This document shows, in pieces, positions 1-8,810 of a stretch of DNA of 64,000 bases. Within the stretch, counting starts at the first letter, position 1. Every line of letters starts with the position of its first letter. The translations under genes were made by a program, and so were the position numbers. The notes below the pieces were generated by a model. It was not told the DNA's origin and did not search any database. It saw only the letters and a list, made by a program, of their open reading frames with translations. Origin of the DNA: Gemmatimonadota bacterium (lineage in GTDB: Bacteria > JAAXHH01); contig VXMB01000007.1 in NCBI GenBank assembly GCA_009841265.1, forward strand, positions 434,001 to 498,000, given 5' to 3'.

Positions 1-1
1 G

Positions 2-1012
2 CTGGAAATGTCGCCCATGCCGGAGCAAGGGCTCAACGCGGCCGACCTGTTGCGCGGGCTGCTGCCCGACGCCGGCCACCTGGAGCACATGTCGGCGCAC
101 GTCTACGTCCTCTGCGGCGACTGGGCGCAGTCGGTGGTCCAGAGCGAACGGGCGGTCGCCGCCGACGACAAGTACCTCGACTACGCCGGAGACCAGAACT
201 TCTACACCACCATGCGGTGTCACGATCTCCATCTCTACATGTACGTGGCCATGTTTCTGGGGCAATACGGTAAAGCCACCCATGCCGCCGACAGGATCCG
301 CGCCATGGCCACACCCGAACTGATCGCCGGGAGCGCGCCGTTCATGGCCTCCATCCTCGACGGCTACTCCGCCATGACCATCCACGTTTTGGTTCGCTTC
401 GGCCGCTGGCACGACCTGGTCACATCGCCCGAACCGGAGGAGCGTACGCTGCGTCCCATCGCAACCGCCATGCACGCCTACGGGCAGGGCGTGGCGCACG
501 CCGCCCTCGGTCAGATCGAAGAGGCCGAAGCCGCCCGCCAAGCGTTCGACCGGGCGGCGGCCGCGATCCCTGAGGACGCGATCTTTCTCAGCAACACGGT
601 GCGCGACATGCTCCGCATTGGCGAGGCCATGCTCGACGGCGAGCTGGAATACCGCAAGGGGAACTACAGCCGAGCGTTCGACAGCCTTCGTCTCGCCGTC
701 TCGCGGGACGACGCGCTCAACTACACCGAGCCCTGGGCCTGGATGCATCCCCCGCGTCACGCCCTCGGCGCGCTGCTCGCCGAACAGGGCGAATTCAATG
801 AAGCCGAAGCTGTGTATCGCGCCGACCTCGGTTATGACGGAAGCCTGCCCCGATGCTGCCAGCATCCCGACAACGTGTGGGCGCTCCAGGGGCTGGTGGA
901 ATGCGTCGAACACGCAGGAGACGCCAACGAGCTTCGGTTCCTGAGACAGCGGCTGGCGTTCGCCAAGGCCCGCGCCGACATCCCCATTGAAACGTCCTGC
1001 TTCTGCCGGTAG
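2..1012 (+). CDS. Tetratricopeptide-repeat protein, 3' part only
   Basis: The reading frame is open to the first base of the window, so the gene begins upstream and only the last ~336 residues are visible. The visible part has helical-repeat character with Ala/Leu/Tyr spacing typical of TPRs, and a HLEHMSAHVYVLCGDW segment like the HMPSHIYVRLGRY signature seen in a family of TPR proteins often annotated in environmental bacteria. TPRs mediate protein-protein contacts. No catalytic domain is visible in this part, so what the protein partners with is unknown. The end is Cys-rich (SCFCR). The next gene is convergent and about 160 bp away; nothing recognisable lies between them. Confidence 0.75.
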   Translation: MEMSPMPEQGLNAADLLRGLLPDAGHLEHMSAHVYVLCGDWAQSVVQSERAVAADDKYLDYAGDQNFYTTMRCHDLHLYMYVAMFLGQYGKATHAADRIRAMATPELIAGSAPFMASILDGYSAMTIHVLVRFGRWHDLVTSPEPEERTLRPIATAMHAYGQGVAHAALGQIEEAEAARQAFDRAAAAIPEDAIFLSNTVRDMLRIGEAMLDGELEYRKGNYSRAFDSLRLAVSRDDALNYTEPWAWMHPPRHALGALLAEQGEFNEAEAVYRADLGYDGSLPRCCQHPDNVWALQGLVECVEHAGDANELRFLRQRLAFAKARADIPIETSCFCR

Positions 1013-1172
1013 GTGGCGGCAAAGGTGAGAGGGGTGAGTGGACCGGGTCTCTATTCTGATTCTGCGGAAATTACGATATTGAGTGATTTTACTCAATACA
1101 GTAAACGGGAGAGTACTGGCTGTTGGCCGTAAGGCCGAAATCCCGGGTGCCGGCAGTTCTCTCCTACAGTCG

Positions 1173-1511
1173 TTATGGACCTATAATCTCGCAAAGTCCT
1201 TCTATGATCCTATCCAATTCGTCACCGGTTGCATGGCCCAACTTGCTACCGATTCTCTGTGTTGAAAGGGTTCGGACCTGGCCGATCTTAACCCACGACT
1301 GTTTTGGAAGATCTGCCGAATCGAGCGAAAGGGTCAGCGGGAAACCGGCACGTTGAGGCTGACTCGTAATCGCCATGGCGATCACCGTACCGGATCGTTG
1401 ATTAAAAATCTCGTGGCTCAAGATTAGAACAGGCCGTCGTCCAGCTTGCTCCCGGCCACGTGTGGGACTCAAATTCGCCCAGCGGATTTCACCCCTCAAT
1501 ATTCGGGCCAA
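1173..1511 (-). CDS. MazF/PemK-family endoribonuclease toxin
   Basis: A 112-residue protein with the MazF/PemK fold signature: an N-terminal RGEIRWANLSPTRGREQAGRRPVLILS strand-loop (a G-x-E-Q-x-x-x-RP-x-L-I type motif, quoted in part), then an internal SQPQRAGFPL loop and a VKIGQVRTLS strand. The family cleaves mRNA in a sequence-specific way when released from its antitoxin. It is the second gene of the pair: its start lies inside the 3' end of the upstream ribbon-helix-helix gene (16-bp overlap, 1496-1511), so translation is probably coupled. The conserved Arg and Thr/Ser positions look intact, so the toxin is probably functional. Confidence 0.9.
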   Translation of the reverse strand: MARILRGEIRWANLSPTRGREQAGRRPVLILSHEIFNQRSGTVIAMAITSQPQRAGFPLTLSLDSADLPKQSWVKIGQVRTLSTQRIGSKLGHATGDELDRIIEGLCEIIGP

Positions 1512-1735
1512 TTATCCGCATCCTCCTCTATTCCTTCTTCAGCCAGTTCCCGTTCCTCTACCGGGTCCAGTTTCGCACATTCCCGCGCCAGCCTTCCCCG
1601 CTTGAGACGATCCAGCTTCTCCGACACGGCTTCCTCAATCGCCTGACTTCTGTTTTTATATGACTGCTGCATGATTAGATAGTCGAGTTGCTTAACGATT
1701 TCCTCGTCCAGCGTTATCGCAATTTTGGATTTCAT
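1496..1735 (-). CDS. Ribbon-helix-helix antitoxin of the MazF pair
   Basis: A 79-residue protein. Residues 1-45 form a typical RHH (CopG/MetJ-like) DNA-binding domain: a KIAITLDEEIVKQLD strand and first helix, then a YKNRSQAIEEAVSEKL second helix. The C-terminal half is highly acidic (EERELAEEGIEEDADNW), as expected for the segment that wraps and blocks a MazF toxin. An AGGAGG ribosome site lies 8 bp before the ATG and is flanked by a palindrome that probably serves as the autoregulatory operator. It is the first gene of the operon and overlaps the toxin start. Confidence 0.9.
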   Translation of the reverse strand: MKSKIAITLDEEIVKQLDYLIMQQSYKNRSQAIEEAVSEKLDRLKRGRLARECAKLDPVEERELAEEGIEEDADNWPEY

Positions 1736-1749
1736 AACTTAATCCTCCT

Positions 1750-1770
1750 GGTATGATAATATGTCATACC
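1750..1770 (-). promoter_or_regulatory. Palindromic operator upstream of the antitoxin gene
   Basis: A perfect 7-bp inverted repeat, GGTATGA at 1750-1756 and TCATACC at 1764-1770, with an A/T-rich 7-bp spacer. It sits directly upstream of the ribosome-binding site of the RHH antitoxin gene. RHH antitoxins classically bind such palindromes to repress their own operon, so this is the expected autoregulation site. The assignment is inferred from position and symmetry. Confidence 0.6.
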
Positions 1771-1970
1771 TTCTGATTGTCAAGTGCGATACCAGGTTTT
1801 ATTCGGATGACGTTAGGATTTTGCAGACGACCCAGTTGTGTCAACTTCCGCGGGTCTGACGATAAGGTGTGATTGACGATGAGGTGTGAATATGGAATGC
1901 TTGCCCAGGGTACCGAATTCGGCGTAGGTTTAAGTAGGAAGTCGACCCGTCGAGTTCGGAGCCTGACACC

Positions 1971-2312
1971 ATGCGCATCTGGGACCTTCCCCCCGAAATC
2001 CTGTGCCGACAGCACCTCCTGGGTGAGCACCGGGAGTTGCACGGGCTATGGAACGTCATAACGCTGGGGAAAACAGGATACCGGAAGCATCCGGAGACGA
2101 AACGTTGGGTCGGTCGGCTCGCGGCGCTGTACGACCGGCACGAAGCTCTAGTCGCGGAGATGCAACGGCGGGGTTACCGGCACAATACACCGCTGGATGG
2201 TACGCTTGCCGATGGTCTGAACGAGCAGGATGTTCTGATCGACAGCCTGGATGAACAGATCCAGATGTTGACCGAGAAGCCTTGTCTGTGCCCGATTGCG
2301 CCCTGGCCATAG
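1971..2312 (+). CDS. Pyrimidine-dimer DNA glycosylase (T4 endonuclease V family)
   Basis: A 113-residue protein starting MRIWDLPPEILCRQHLLGEH. The N-terminus, the LLGEHRELHGLW segment and the HPETKRWVGRL motif match the small bacterial relatives of T4 DenV (Pfam Pyr_excise). These excise bases at cyclobutane pyrimidine dimers and nick the strand. In T4 DenV the N-terminal Thr amine is the nucleophile; bacterial relatives begin M-R-I/V-W-D instead, so the chemistry is less certain here. The RHEALVAEMQRRGYRHNTPL stretch (20 residues) is also typical of the family. A GGAG lies about 9 bp before the ATG. It stands alone and is convergent with the next gene. Confidence 0.8.
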   Translation: MRIWDLPPEILCRQHLLGEHRELHGLWNVITLGKTGYRKHPETKRWVGRLAALYDRHEALVAEMQRRGYRHNTPLDGTLADGLNEQDVLIDSLDEQIQMLTEKPCLCPIAPWP

Positions 2313-2387
2313 GGTCAACCGTCGCTTCAATACGCCCCTTTACTCGTTCTCCGTTTCGTTTTGCGTCCTGAAAGCAAGTTGTGGTGT

Positions 2388-3335
2388 CTACCCGAACTCC
2401 CAATCCTCGTTATCCAACGCCCTTCGTACTGCTTCAGCCATACCCCTGGGCCGAATGGCAAAAGCTTCCAAGGCGGACTCGTCGACGACGACTGTTTCAT
2501 TTCGGAGGCTTTCGACGAGTTTTCGTCCGATTCGCGCGTAGACGGGTGTGAACAGGCCGAGCCACAGGCTGGAGAGGCGGGGTGAAAGGACAGGTACGGA
2601 GATCAGCATGCGCTTCAATCCGCGTTGCCGGGCGTATTCCGCCATGAGATCCCGGTAGGAGGCGCGGTCCGGTCCACCGATTTCGAAAACCTGGCAGCGG
2701 TTGAAGACCGCGCCGGAAACGTGGAGTGCGCCGACCAGGTAGTCGAGTACGTCATCGATGGCAATGGGCTGACACTGGGTATGAACCCATTTCGGTGTCA
2801 ACATCACCGGGAGTTTCTCTACAAGGGCGCGGATCAATTCAAATGAAAGACTACCGGAGCCGATGATGATGGATGCCCTGAATTCGATCGTCGGCACGCC
2901 GGAGTTTCGAAGGATTTCCCCGACTTCCCGCCTGCTTTCCAGGTGGCCGGACAGTGGCTGTCCATTACCCAGGCCGCCAAGGTAAACGATACGCCCTACC
3001 CCGGCCGCGCGCGCCGCCGCCGCAAAGTTCGTCGCGGCCTTTCGATCTTCCAGTGCGAAGTCACCGCCGGACGCCATGGAATGGACCAGGTAGTAGGCCG
3101 TCGATACGCCTCGCAGGGCATCCGGCAGTGTTGCCGGCCGCAGCAGGTCGCCGCCTGCTACATCGACATCGTTCGCTGCCAACGAGGACAACGCATCCGG
3201 GCGTCGAACGAGACAACGCACCCGGTGTGATCCGTTTACCAGACGCCGAATCAGCCGGCTCCCGATGTACCCCGTGGCTCCGGTAATGAGGATGGTTTCC
3301 GGCTGCGATGAATGTGTTGGCTGGGATCCGGTCAT
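2388..3335 (-). CDS. NAD(P)-binding atypical SDR / NmrA-like epimerase
   Basis: A 315-residue Rossmann protein with the dinucleotide-binding motif GATGYIGSRL near residue 20 and the NmrA-like substrate region (YYLVHSM, YLGGLGNG). It matches the SDR subfamily whose longer members carry a C-terminal DUF2867 lipid-like domain of about 150 residues. That second domain is absent and the protein stops soon after the NAD-binding domain. The canonical YxxxK pair of classical SDRs is not apparent, as is usual for this atypical class. The substrate is unknown. The next gene on the same strand (DUF1801) ends 34 bp upstream of its start. Confidence 0.75.
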   Translation of the reverse strand: MTGSQPTHSSQPETILITGATGYIGSRLIRRLVNGSHRVRCLVRRPDALSSLAANDVDVAGGDLLRPATLPDALRGVSTAYYLVHSMASGGDFALEDRKAATNFAAAARAAGVGRIVYLGGLGNGQPLSGHLESRREVGEILRNSGVPTIEFRASIIIGSGSLSFELIRALVEKLPVMLTPKWVHTQCQPIAIDDVLDYLVGALHVSGAVFNRCQVFEIGGPDRASYRDLMAEYARQRGLKRMLISVPVLSPRLSSLWLGLFTPVYARIGRKLVESLRNETVVVDESALEAFAIRPRGMAEAVRRALDNEDWEFG

Positions 3336-3369
3336 GAACCCTCGGTCCGGATACGCGATCAGCAGGCCT

Positions 3370-3882
3370 TCAGAACCCGCGCCAACCGGGTATGGCGGCC
3401 GCCTGCCGAATCCAATCCGCCATCCGCTCCTCGTCGAACTCGCCCTCGTATAGGTCGATCCAGCGCGAGTCCTTGTCCTTGCCGGAGCCGGGCGGAACGG
3501 GTCTCAATGCCGCGCCTTGTAAGAACGTCACCTTCACGTAGCGGGTGAATACGTGGTAACTCAGGAACCAGCCCTGGTCCTCGATACCGTAGAAGGGCGA
3601 GTTCCACCGCACGGCCTTGCGCACGCCGGGCACGATGCGGACGATGAGTTCGTCGAGGTGGCATCCCACGTCGCACTTCCAACCCGGCATGGCCGCGATG
3701 TAGGCTTGCACGGGAGCGTCGCCGTCGGCCTTGGCGATCTGCGGATTGCCACCTGAGAGAAGAACCGGTTTCGATCCAGCCTCATTCGAAGTGGCCCTTT
3801 TCGCGTCGGTCTTCGCTACCCCTTTCGGGTCAGCTCCTCTCTCGCCAGCCTTCGTCGGTTTCCCGGCCGTCTTGCCTTCCAT
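3370..3882 (-). CDS. DUF1801 domain protein
   Basis: A 170-residue protein. The first ~60 residues are Lys/Ala/Gly-rich and probably disordered. The rest is a DUF1801 domain (YdhG-like fold), with the motifs VRKAVRWNSPFYGIEDQGWF and a C-terminal WIRQAAAIPGWRGF. DUF1801 members are related to the small iron chaperone-like YdhG proteins, but a biochemical role is not established. I place the start at the ATG at 3882 because a GGAG lies 8 bp before it; a GTG three codons upstream is also open. It could be co-transcribed with the downstream epimerase gene. Confidence 0.75.
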   Translation of the reverse strand: MEGKTAGKPTKAGERGADPKGVAKTDAKRATSNEAGSKPVLLSGGNPQIAKADGDAPVQAYIAAMPGWKCDVGCHLDELIVRIVPGVRKAVRWNSPFYGIEDQGWFLSYHVFTRYVKVTFLQGAALRPVPPGSGKDKDSRWIDLYEGEFDEERMADWIRQAAAIPGWRGF

Positions 3883-4291
3883 GATGTTCACTCCAGTCCG
3901 CGCCTTTTGGCCGTGCGCGGCACCAGGGTCGGCACTTGGTGCTTTAACGTCGTGGCGCCACCGGCTCCTGGCGTCGCTGGCGGATCCTGTTCCGAAATGA
4001 AACAGGAGACGGAAGCGGCGTCAAGCGGACTTCCCGGCCGGGCTTAAAAACCAACAATCATGCATGATCACGCGACAGGCACAGGGCGTCCGCCCGGTCG
4101 TTATACTGCATTGGCACAGGAAAGATCGCCCGCCAGGCCTGAGCGTCCGACTTCCCGTGGTTTTGCGTTGACACCGATAGAACGCGGTGGGTAATTGGAT
4201 GGACGAGCGTGGATGAGTGCGGACGAGCGTGGAAGGACAAGGACGGCCTGCGGGTAGTCCAGGACAAAAGCTATTAGACACGAAGGGTGAC
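3883..4291. other. 409-bp intergenic region between divergent genes
   Basis: It separates the DUF1801 gene (minus) from the antiporter gene (plus). Short open frames exist on both strands but none has a convincing start, ribosome site or family motif. A 13-bp sequence, GGACGAGCGTGGA, is repeated at 4201-4213 and 4221-4233, just upstream of the antiporter start. No terminator or promoter can be named confidently. Confidence 0.5.
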
Positions 4292-5902
4292 ATGATGGAT
4301 TTCGAATGGATCACCATTGCACTGGGTGACATCACATGGCTCGCCGTGGCGTTCGCGCTGGGTCTGCTTTCCCGGGCCGTAGGGCTGCCGCCCCTGGTTG
4401 GATTCCTCGCTGCGGGATTCGTGCTCAACCTGTTCGGCATCGCCAGCGGGGATGTGCTCCGGAAGCTGGCCGATCTCGGAATAACGCTGCTGTTGTTCGT
4501 CGTCGGCCTGAAGCTCAACTTGCGGACCCTGGCGCGACCCCAGGTATGGGCCGTCACCGGCCTGCACATGGCACTGGCTGTGCTGATCCTGGGAACGATC
4601 GTCCTTTTGCTTGCCATGCTAAATGCGCCTTCCTTTTCCGATATCGGGATTTACCCGTCGTTGCTGATCGCCTTCGCACTGAGTTTTTCCAGTACGGTCT
4701 TCGTCGTGAAGGTCCTGGAGGACAAGGGGGAGACGGCGGCCTTGCATGGCCGCATCGCAGTCGGCATTCTCATCGTTCAGGACCTGGCTGCCGTGGCTTT
4801 TATCGCGATCTCGGTGGGCATGTGGCCATCCTTTTGGGCGTTGCTCGTTCTGCTCCTCATACCGGCGCGTCCGCTGCTGTTGATTGTTCTGCAGAAAGTC
4901 GGCCATGGCGAGCTCCTGGTGCTGAGCGGACTGCTCCTGGCCCTGGGCGGCGCGGAAGTATTTGAACTGGTCGGACTGAAGGGCGACCTGGGCGCACTCG
5001 CCCTCGGTGCGCTGATCGCCAACCATGCGAAAGCCAATGAAATGGCGAAGACCATGATCGGATTCAAGGACCTGTTCCTGCTCGCCTTCTTTTTGTCCAT
5101 AGGGCTTTCAGGTCCGCTGACGCTGGACGCGGTGCTCATCGGCGCAGCCATAACGCCGCTTGTTTTCCTGAAGTCGGCCCTGTTCTTCGGCCTTTTGACG
5201 GCGTTCAAGCTGCGTGCGCGCACCTCGCTGCTCGCGACGCTGAACCTGACCAACTTCAGCGAGTTCGGACTCATTGTGGCGGCCATCGGGGTAGCCAATG
5301 GCTGGATCGACGGCCTATGGCTGATCGTCATCGCGATCTCCCTGGCGCTGTCCTGTGTCATCTCCGCGGCGCTGAATGTCGCCGCCCACCAGATCTATGC
5401 CCGGCACCGGGCGTTGTGGGATCGCCTTCAAAAGTCCGAGCGTCTTCCCGACGACCAGCCGCTCGATACCGGTGGAGCAACGATCGCCATCATTGGCATG
5501 GGCCGCGTGGGCACCGCGGCCTATGACAACATGCATCAGGAATTCGGAGACACCGTCGTAGGCGTAGACCTCGATCAGGTCAAGGTGGAACGGCAGCAGT
5601 CGAGTGGCCGCCACGTACTGCTCGGAGATCCTACTGACGCGGACTTCTGGGACCGCGTTCAGGCCGCCCACACCCTCGAACTGGTCCTGCTGGCGTTGCC
5701 GAACCTGGCGTCCAATCTCGCCGTACTCGACCAGCTCAAGGCTTCCTCGTCCTACTGCCGGGTCGCCGCCACGGCAAGATTCCCCGATGAGATCGCTGTG
5801 CTCAAAGAGGCCGGCGCGTCGAGCGTGTACAACCTCTACGCGGAGGCCGGCTCGGGATTCGCTGCGCACGTGGCGGCGCAGACGCCGAATGCGGGTACGT
5901 AA
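4292..5902 (+). CDS. KefB-type cation:proton antiporter with TrkA-N domain
   Basis: A 536-residue inner-membrane protein of the CPA2 family. Residues 1-385 are hydrophobic, with about 12 membrane segments and the family signatures LPPLVGFLAAGFVLN and ALSFSSTVFVVKVLEDKGE. The C-terminal region (from about residue 415) is a cytosolic RCK/TrkA-N domain with the nucleotide-binding motif IAIIGMGRVGTAAYDNM. Such proteins exchange K+ or Na+ for H+, gated by bound NAD(H) or related ligands. I start at the first ATG of the ATGATG pair at 4292, preceded by GAAGGG; a GTG/ATG start 25 codons upstream would add an unlikely polar tail. It looks monocistronic. Confidence 0.85.
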   Translation: MMDFEWITIALGDITWLAVAFALGLLSRAVGLPPLVGFLAAGFVLNLFGIASGDVLRKLADLGITLLLFVVGLKLNLRTLARPQVWAVTGLHMALAVLILGTIVLLLAMLNAPSFSDIGIYPSLLIAFALSFSSTVFVVKVLEDKGETAALHGRIAVGILIVQDLAAVAFIAISVGMWPSFWALLVLLLIPARPLLLIVLQKVGHGELLVLSGLLLALGGAEVFELVGLKGDLGALALGALIANHAKANEMAKTMIGFKDLFLLAFFLSIGLSGPLTLDAVLIGAAITPLVFLKSALFFGLLTAFKLRARTSLLATLNLTNFSEFGLIVAAIGVANGWIDGLWLIVIAISLALSCVISAALNVAAHQIYARHRALWDRLQKSERLPDDQPLDTGGATIAIIGMGRVGTAAYDNMHQEFGDTVVGVDLDQVKVERQQSSGRHVLLGDPTDADFWDRVQAAHTLELVLLALPNLASNLAVLDQLKASSSYCRVAATARFPDEIAVLKEAGASSVYNLYAEAGSGFAAHVAAQTPNAGT

Positions 5903-6071
5903 TTAAGAAGAGCGGTATGCTGCGAACTTCCCGGCCACGAAACTACATGGTGAAATCAGTTTGTATTTTGAACTTCGTGTGGTAAATTTGGCCGATCTGC
6001 GCCCGGTAGCATCCATGATTCACTTGGGATGTTTCCAGTCATTCAGTCAAATCCGCTAAGGGAATTCACAT

Positions 6072-8774
6072 ATGCTTTGCGACCATCGTACCAGTGGCAA
6101 ATCAGCTTCACCCTCCTCCGCCGGTAACGGTATTGCACGATACACAAAAAAGGCCATCCTAGGGAATCCGATCCGCCTCTTCTGCTTACTCGCGCTTCTT
6201 GTGGTGACCTCCTGTGGCAAGGATAGTCCCACCGGACCGGCCGGACCAGCCAACGTAGTCGTGACACCCAACACAGTTACCCTGACCGCGATTGGCCAGA
6301 CTGTGCAGCTCGATGCGCAGGTGCAGTACGAGGCCGGCGCGACATCGTCTGGACACACGGTGGTCTGGGCAAGCCGGAATCCATCCGTGGCATCCGTGAC
6401 CAGCGGAGGGCTCGTCACCGCGCTAGGCAACGGCACGGCCGATATAACGGCCACCGCGGGACAGAAACAGGGCAAGTCCACGATCAACGTAACCCAGGCG
6501 GCGCGAACGATTACGGTTGAGCCGTCGTCGGTAACGCTGACCATGGCCGACGAAACCGCGTCGCTTAAGGCATCGGTGCTGGACGAAAACGGCCAGGCCG
6601 TCGATGGCGCGGTAGTGAAATGGTCGATCAGTGACGAATCGGTGGCTACGGTAAGCGACGACGGTCTGGTCACGGCCGTAAGAAACGGCAGCGCGGTCGT
6701 TACGGCCATCTCCGGTGAGATTTCGGCCAGTGTGACGGTTACGGTATCCATCGATGTCAGCAATCGTACCACGCTGATCGATTTCTACCACGCGATGGAC
6801 GGTGCGAACTGGAATGAGCGCGATAACTGGTTGAGTGAAGAACCCCTGAACGAATGGCACGGCATAACGACCGACGCCAACGGTAGGGTGATCCGGCTGG
6901 AACTGCGCTCGAACAACCTGTCGGGCACGTTGCCTGAAAACCTGGTCAATCTGTCGCTGTTGCGGGAACTGGATTTAGCGGGCAACCAGGTATCGGGCGC
7001 CATCCCGGTCATTCTTTCTCAACTCGAGGAGCTTAGGATTATCGACCTGGGCGCCAATAATATGTCGGGATCCGTTCCGGATGAGCTCGCGTTGCTTGAC
7101 CATCTGGAAATACTGAACCTCGGAAACAACAGCCTGTCCGATTCGGTCCCCGTGGAACTGGGTCAGATGACCACCCTGACACGGTTGGACATTGGCGGCA
7201 ACGACCTGACCGGTCCGATCCCGCCGGAACTGGGTCAGCTCACCAATCTTGAGCACCTGGAACTGAACAACAACGAACTCATCGGATCGATCCCTGCCGA
7301 AATAGGACAGCTCTCGCAATTGGAATTTCTGCACCTGGACACGAACAAACTGACCGGTCCGATCCCGCCGGAACTGGGCGATTTGGAAAGCCTGGAGTTC
7401 CTGAACCTTTGGCGGAACCAGTTGTCAGGTGAGATTCCGGTTGAATTGACGCAACTGGAAAACCTGGAACGCTTGGATCTCGATGAGAACAGGTTGTCCG
7501 GAACGATTCCCGCCGATCTGGGTCAGTTCCACAAACTTGAGGTGCTGTACCTCAACTCCAACAATCTTACCGGCGAGATCCCGGCGGTCTTGGGCGATCA
7601 ACCCAGGCTGCGTCTGCTGAGTCTCTATGGAAACCAGCTTACGGGACCAATTCCAGTAGAACTGAGCCAACTTGCCAATCTCGAATTCCTCTACCTTCAT
7701 AACAACGATCTGTCTGGTCCCATTCCATCCGAATTCGGACGGCTCCAGGATCTCGAAGCGCTGTACCTCTACGGAAATGAGTTGTCCGGCGCTGTTCCAC
7801 CCGAACTGGGCCTTCTCGACGACCTCGAAGTGCTCTATCTCCACGAAAACAAACTGACCGGCACGATACCCGCGACATTTTCGGGTCTTTCGGACGTCAG
7901 GACGTTTTACCATCACGACAACGACGGTCTTTGTTTGCCGAGCACACCGGCCTTGCTGAACTGGGTCGATGGCCTGGATCAATGGATGGGGTCGCGGTGC
8001 GACGAAGCCGGTTTCACCGAGGGACTGCTCATGGTTGGCGAAGGCGCTGACCGGCTGTACAGGCTGAATCCCAATACGGGGGAAGCCAAACCCGTGGGAG
8101 AAGCCGTCCGGTTCGGCGTAGACGAGTACCAGCCTTACGGCCTGACCGTGCATAACGGCATGTTGTACATGACGGGCGGATGGAACGCGGCGCTGTACAC
8201 GCTGGATCCCGGTACGGGCGTGGCCACGCGGGTCGGCGACGCCGTGGAATTCGGAGTCGGTGAATCCCAGCCCATGGGCCTGGCGTCCCACAACGGCACG
8301 CTGTACATGGCCGGTGGGACGAATGCCAGGCTTTACGAACTGAATGCCGTGACGGGAGTAGCCACCCCGGTCGGTAACATCGTGGAGTTTGGCGTAGACG
8401 AAGACCATCCGTTCGGCCTCGCGTCCCACGATGGCGGCCTGTTCATGGTCGGCTACAATACGGCCAGACTTTATGGGTTGAATCCTGACTCGGGGATCGC
8501 GTCACCCGTTGGCGACGCGGTTGACTTCGGAGTCGGCGAGGATCTGCCGACCGGGCTGACCTCACACCGAGGCGTGTTGTACATGACCGGTGGATGGACG
8601 GCCAAACTGTACACCCTGGATGCGGGAACCGGGGTCGCATCGACAATCGGGAATGACGATGAGGATGTCAATCAGTTCGGTGTCGATGAAGACGCTCCGA
8701 CGGGGCTGGCGTCGCTGGAGCGGGAAGTGTCGGCGCGAAGAACGGTGCCCGTGGTGAGGGTGATTAAGCAGTAA
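6072..8774 (+). CDS. Chimeric lipoprotein: two Ig-like (BIG_2) domains, 14 plant-type LRRs, propeller-like repeats
   Basis: A 900-residue predicted surface lipoprotein. An unusually long N-terminal leader (~35 residues) precedes a hydrophobic stretch and lipobox (LLVVTSC), then a Gly/Pro linker. Two BIG_2 Ig-like domains follow (about residues 60-145 and 147-230; motifs VASVTSGGLVTALGNGTADI and SVATVSDDGLVTAVRNGSAV). Next come about 14 leucine-rich repeats of 24 residues of the LxGxIPxxLxxL class typical of plant receptor proteins. The C-terminal ~230 residues hold five repeats of ~46 residues (LYMTGG.....LYTLDPGTGVA..VG..VEFGV) that look like propeller blades. It is probably an adhesin or binding protein; the ligand is unknown. 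The first ATG may not be the true start. Confidence 0.8.
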   Translation: MLCDHRTSGKSASPSSAGNGIARYTKKAILGNPIRLFCLLALLVVTSCGKDSPTGPAGPANVVVTPNTVTLTAIGQTVQLDAQVQYEAGATSSGHTVVWASRNPSVASVTSGGLVTALGNGTADITATAGQKQGKSTINVTQAARTITVEPSSVTLTMADETASLKASVLDENGQAVDGAVVKWSISDESVATVSDDGLVTAVRNGSAVVTAISGEISASVTVTVSIDVSNRTTLIDFYHAMDGANWNERDNWLSEEPLNEWHGITTDANGRVIRLELRSNNLSGTLPENLVNLSLLRELDLAGNQVSGAIPVILSQLEELRIIDLGANNMSGSVPDELALLDHLEILNLGNNSLSDSVPVELGQMTTLTRLDIGGNDLTGPIPPELGQLTNLEHLELNNNELIGSIPAEIGQLSQLEFLHLDTNKLTGPIPPELGDLESLEFLNLWRNQLSGEIPVELTQLENLERLDLDENRLSGTIPADLGQFHKLEVLYLNSNNLTGEIPAVLGDQPRLRLLSLYGNQLTGPIPVELSQLANLEFLYLHNNDLSGPIPSEFGRLQDLEALYLYGNELSGAVPPELGLLDDLEVLYLHENKLTGTIPATFSGLSDVRTFYHHDNDGLCLPSTPALLNWVDGLDQWMGSRCDEAGFTEGLLMVGEGADRLYRLNPNTGEAKPVGEAVRFGVDEYQPYGLTVHNGMLYMTGGWNAALYTLDPGTGVATRVGDAVEFGVGESQPMGLASHNGTLYMAGGTNARLYELNAVTGVATPVGNIVEFGVDEDHPFGLASHDGGLFMVGYNTARLYGLNPDSGIASPVGDAVDFGVGEDLPTGLTSHRGVLYMTGGWTAKLYTLDAGTGVASTIGNDDEDVNQFGVDEDAPTGLASLEREVSARRTVPVVRVIKQ

Positions 8775-8810
8775 CACAGGCGTCCGCAAACGGATCAAGA
8801 GGACTGGACG

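Noticed and set aside
4021..4617. A 198-codon minus-strand frame over the antiporter's 5' part
   Set aside because: It runs antisense through a gene with clear KefB motifs and has no ribosome site; its translation shows no domain.
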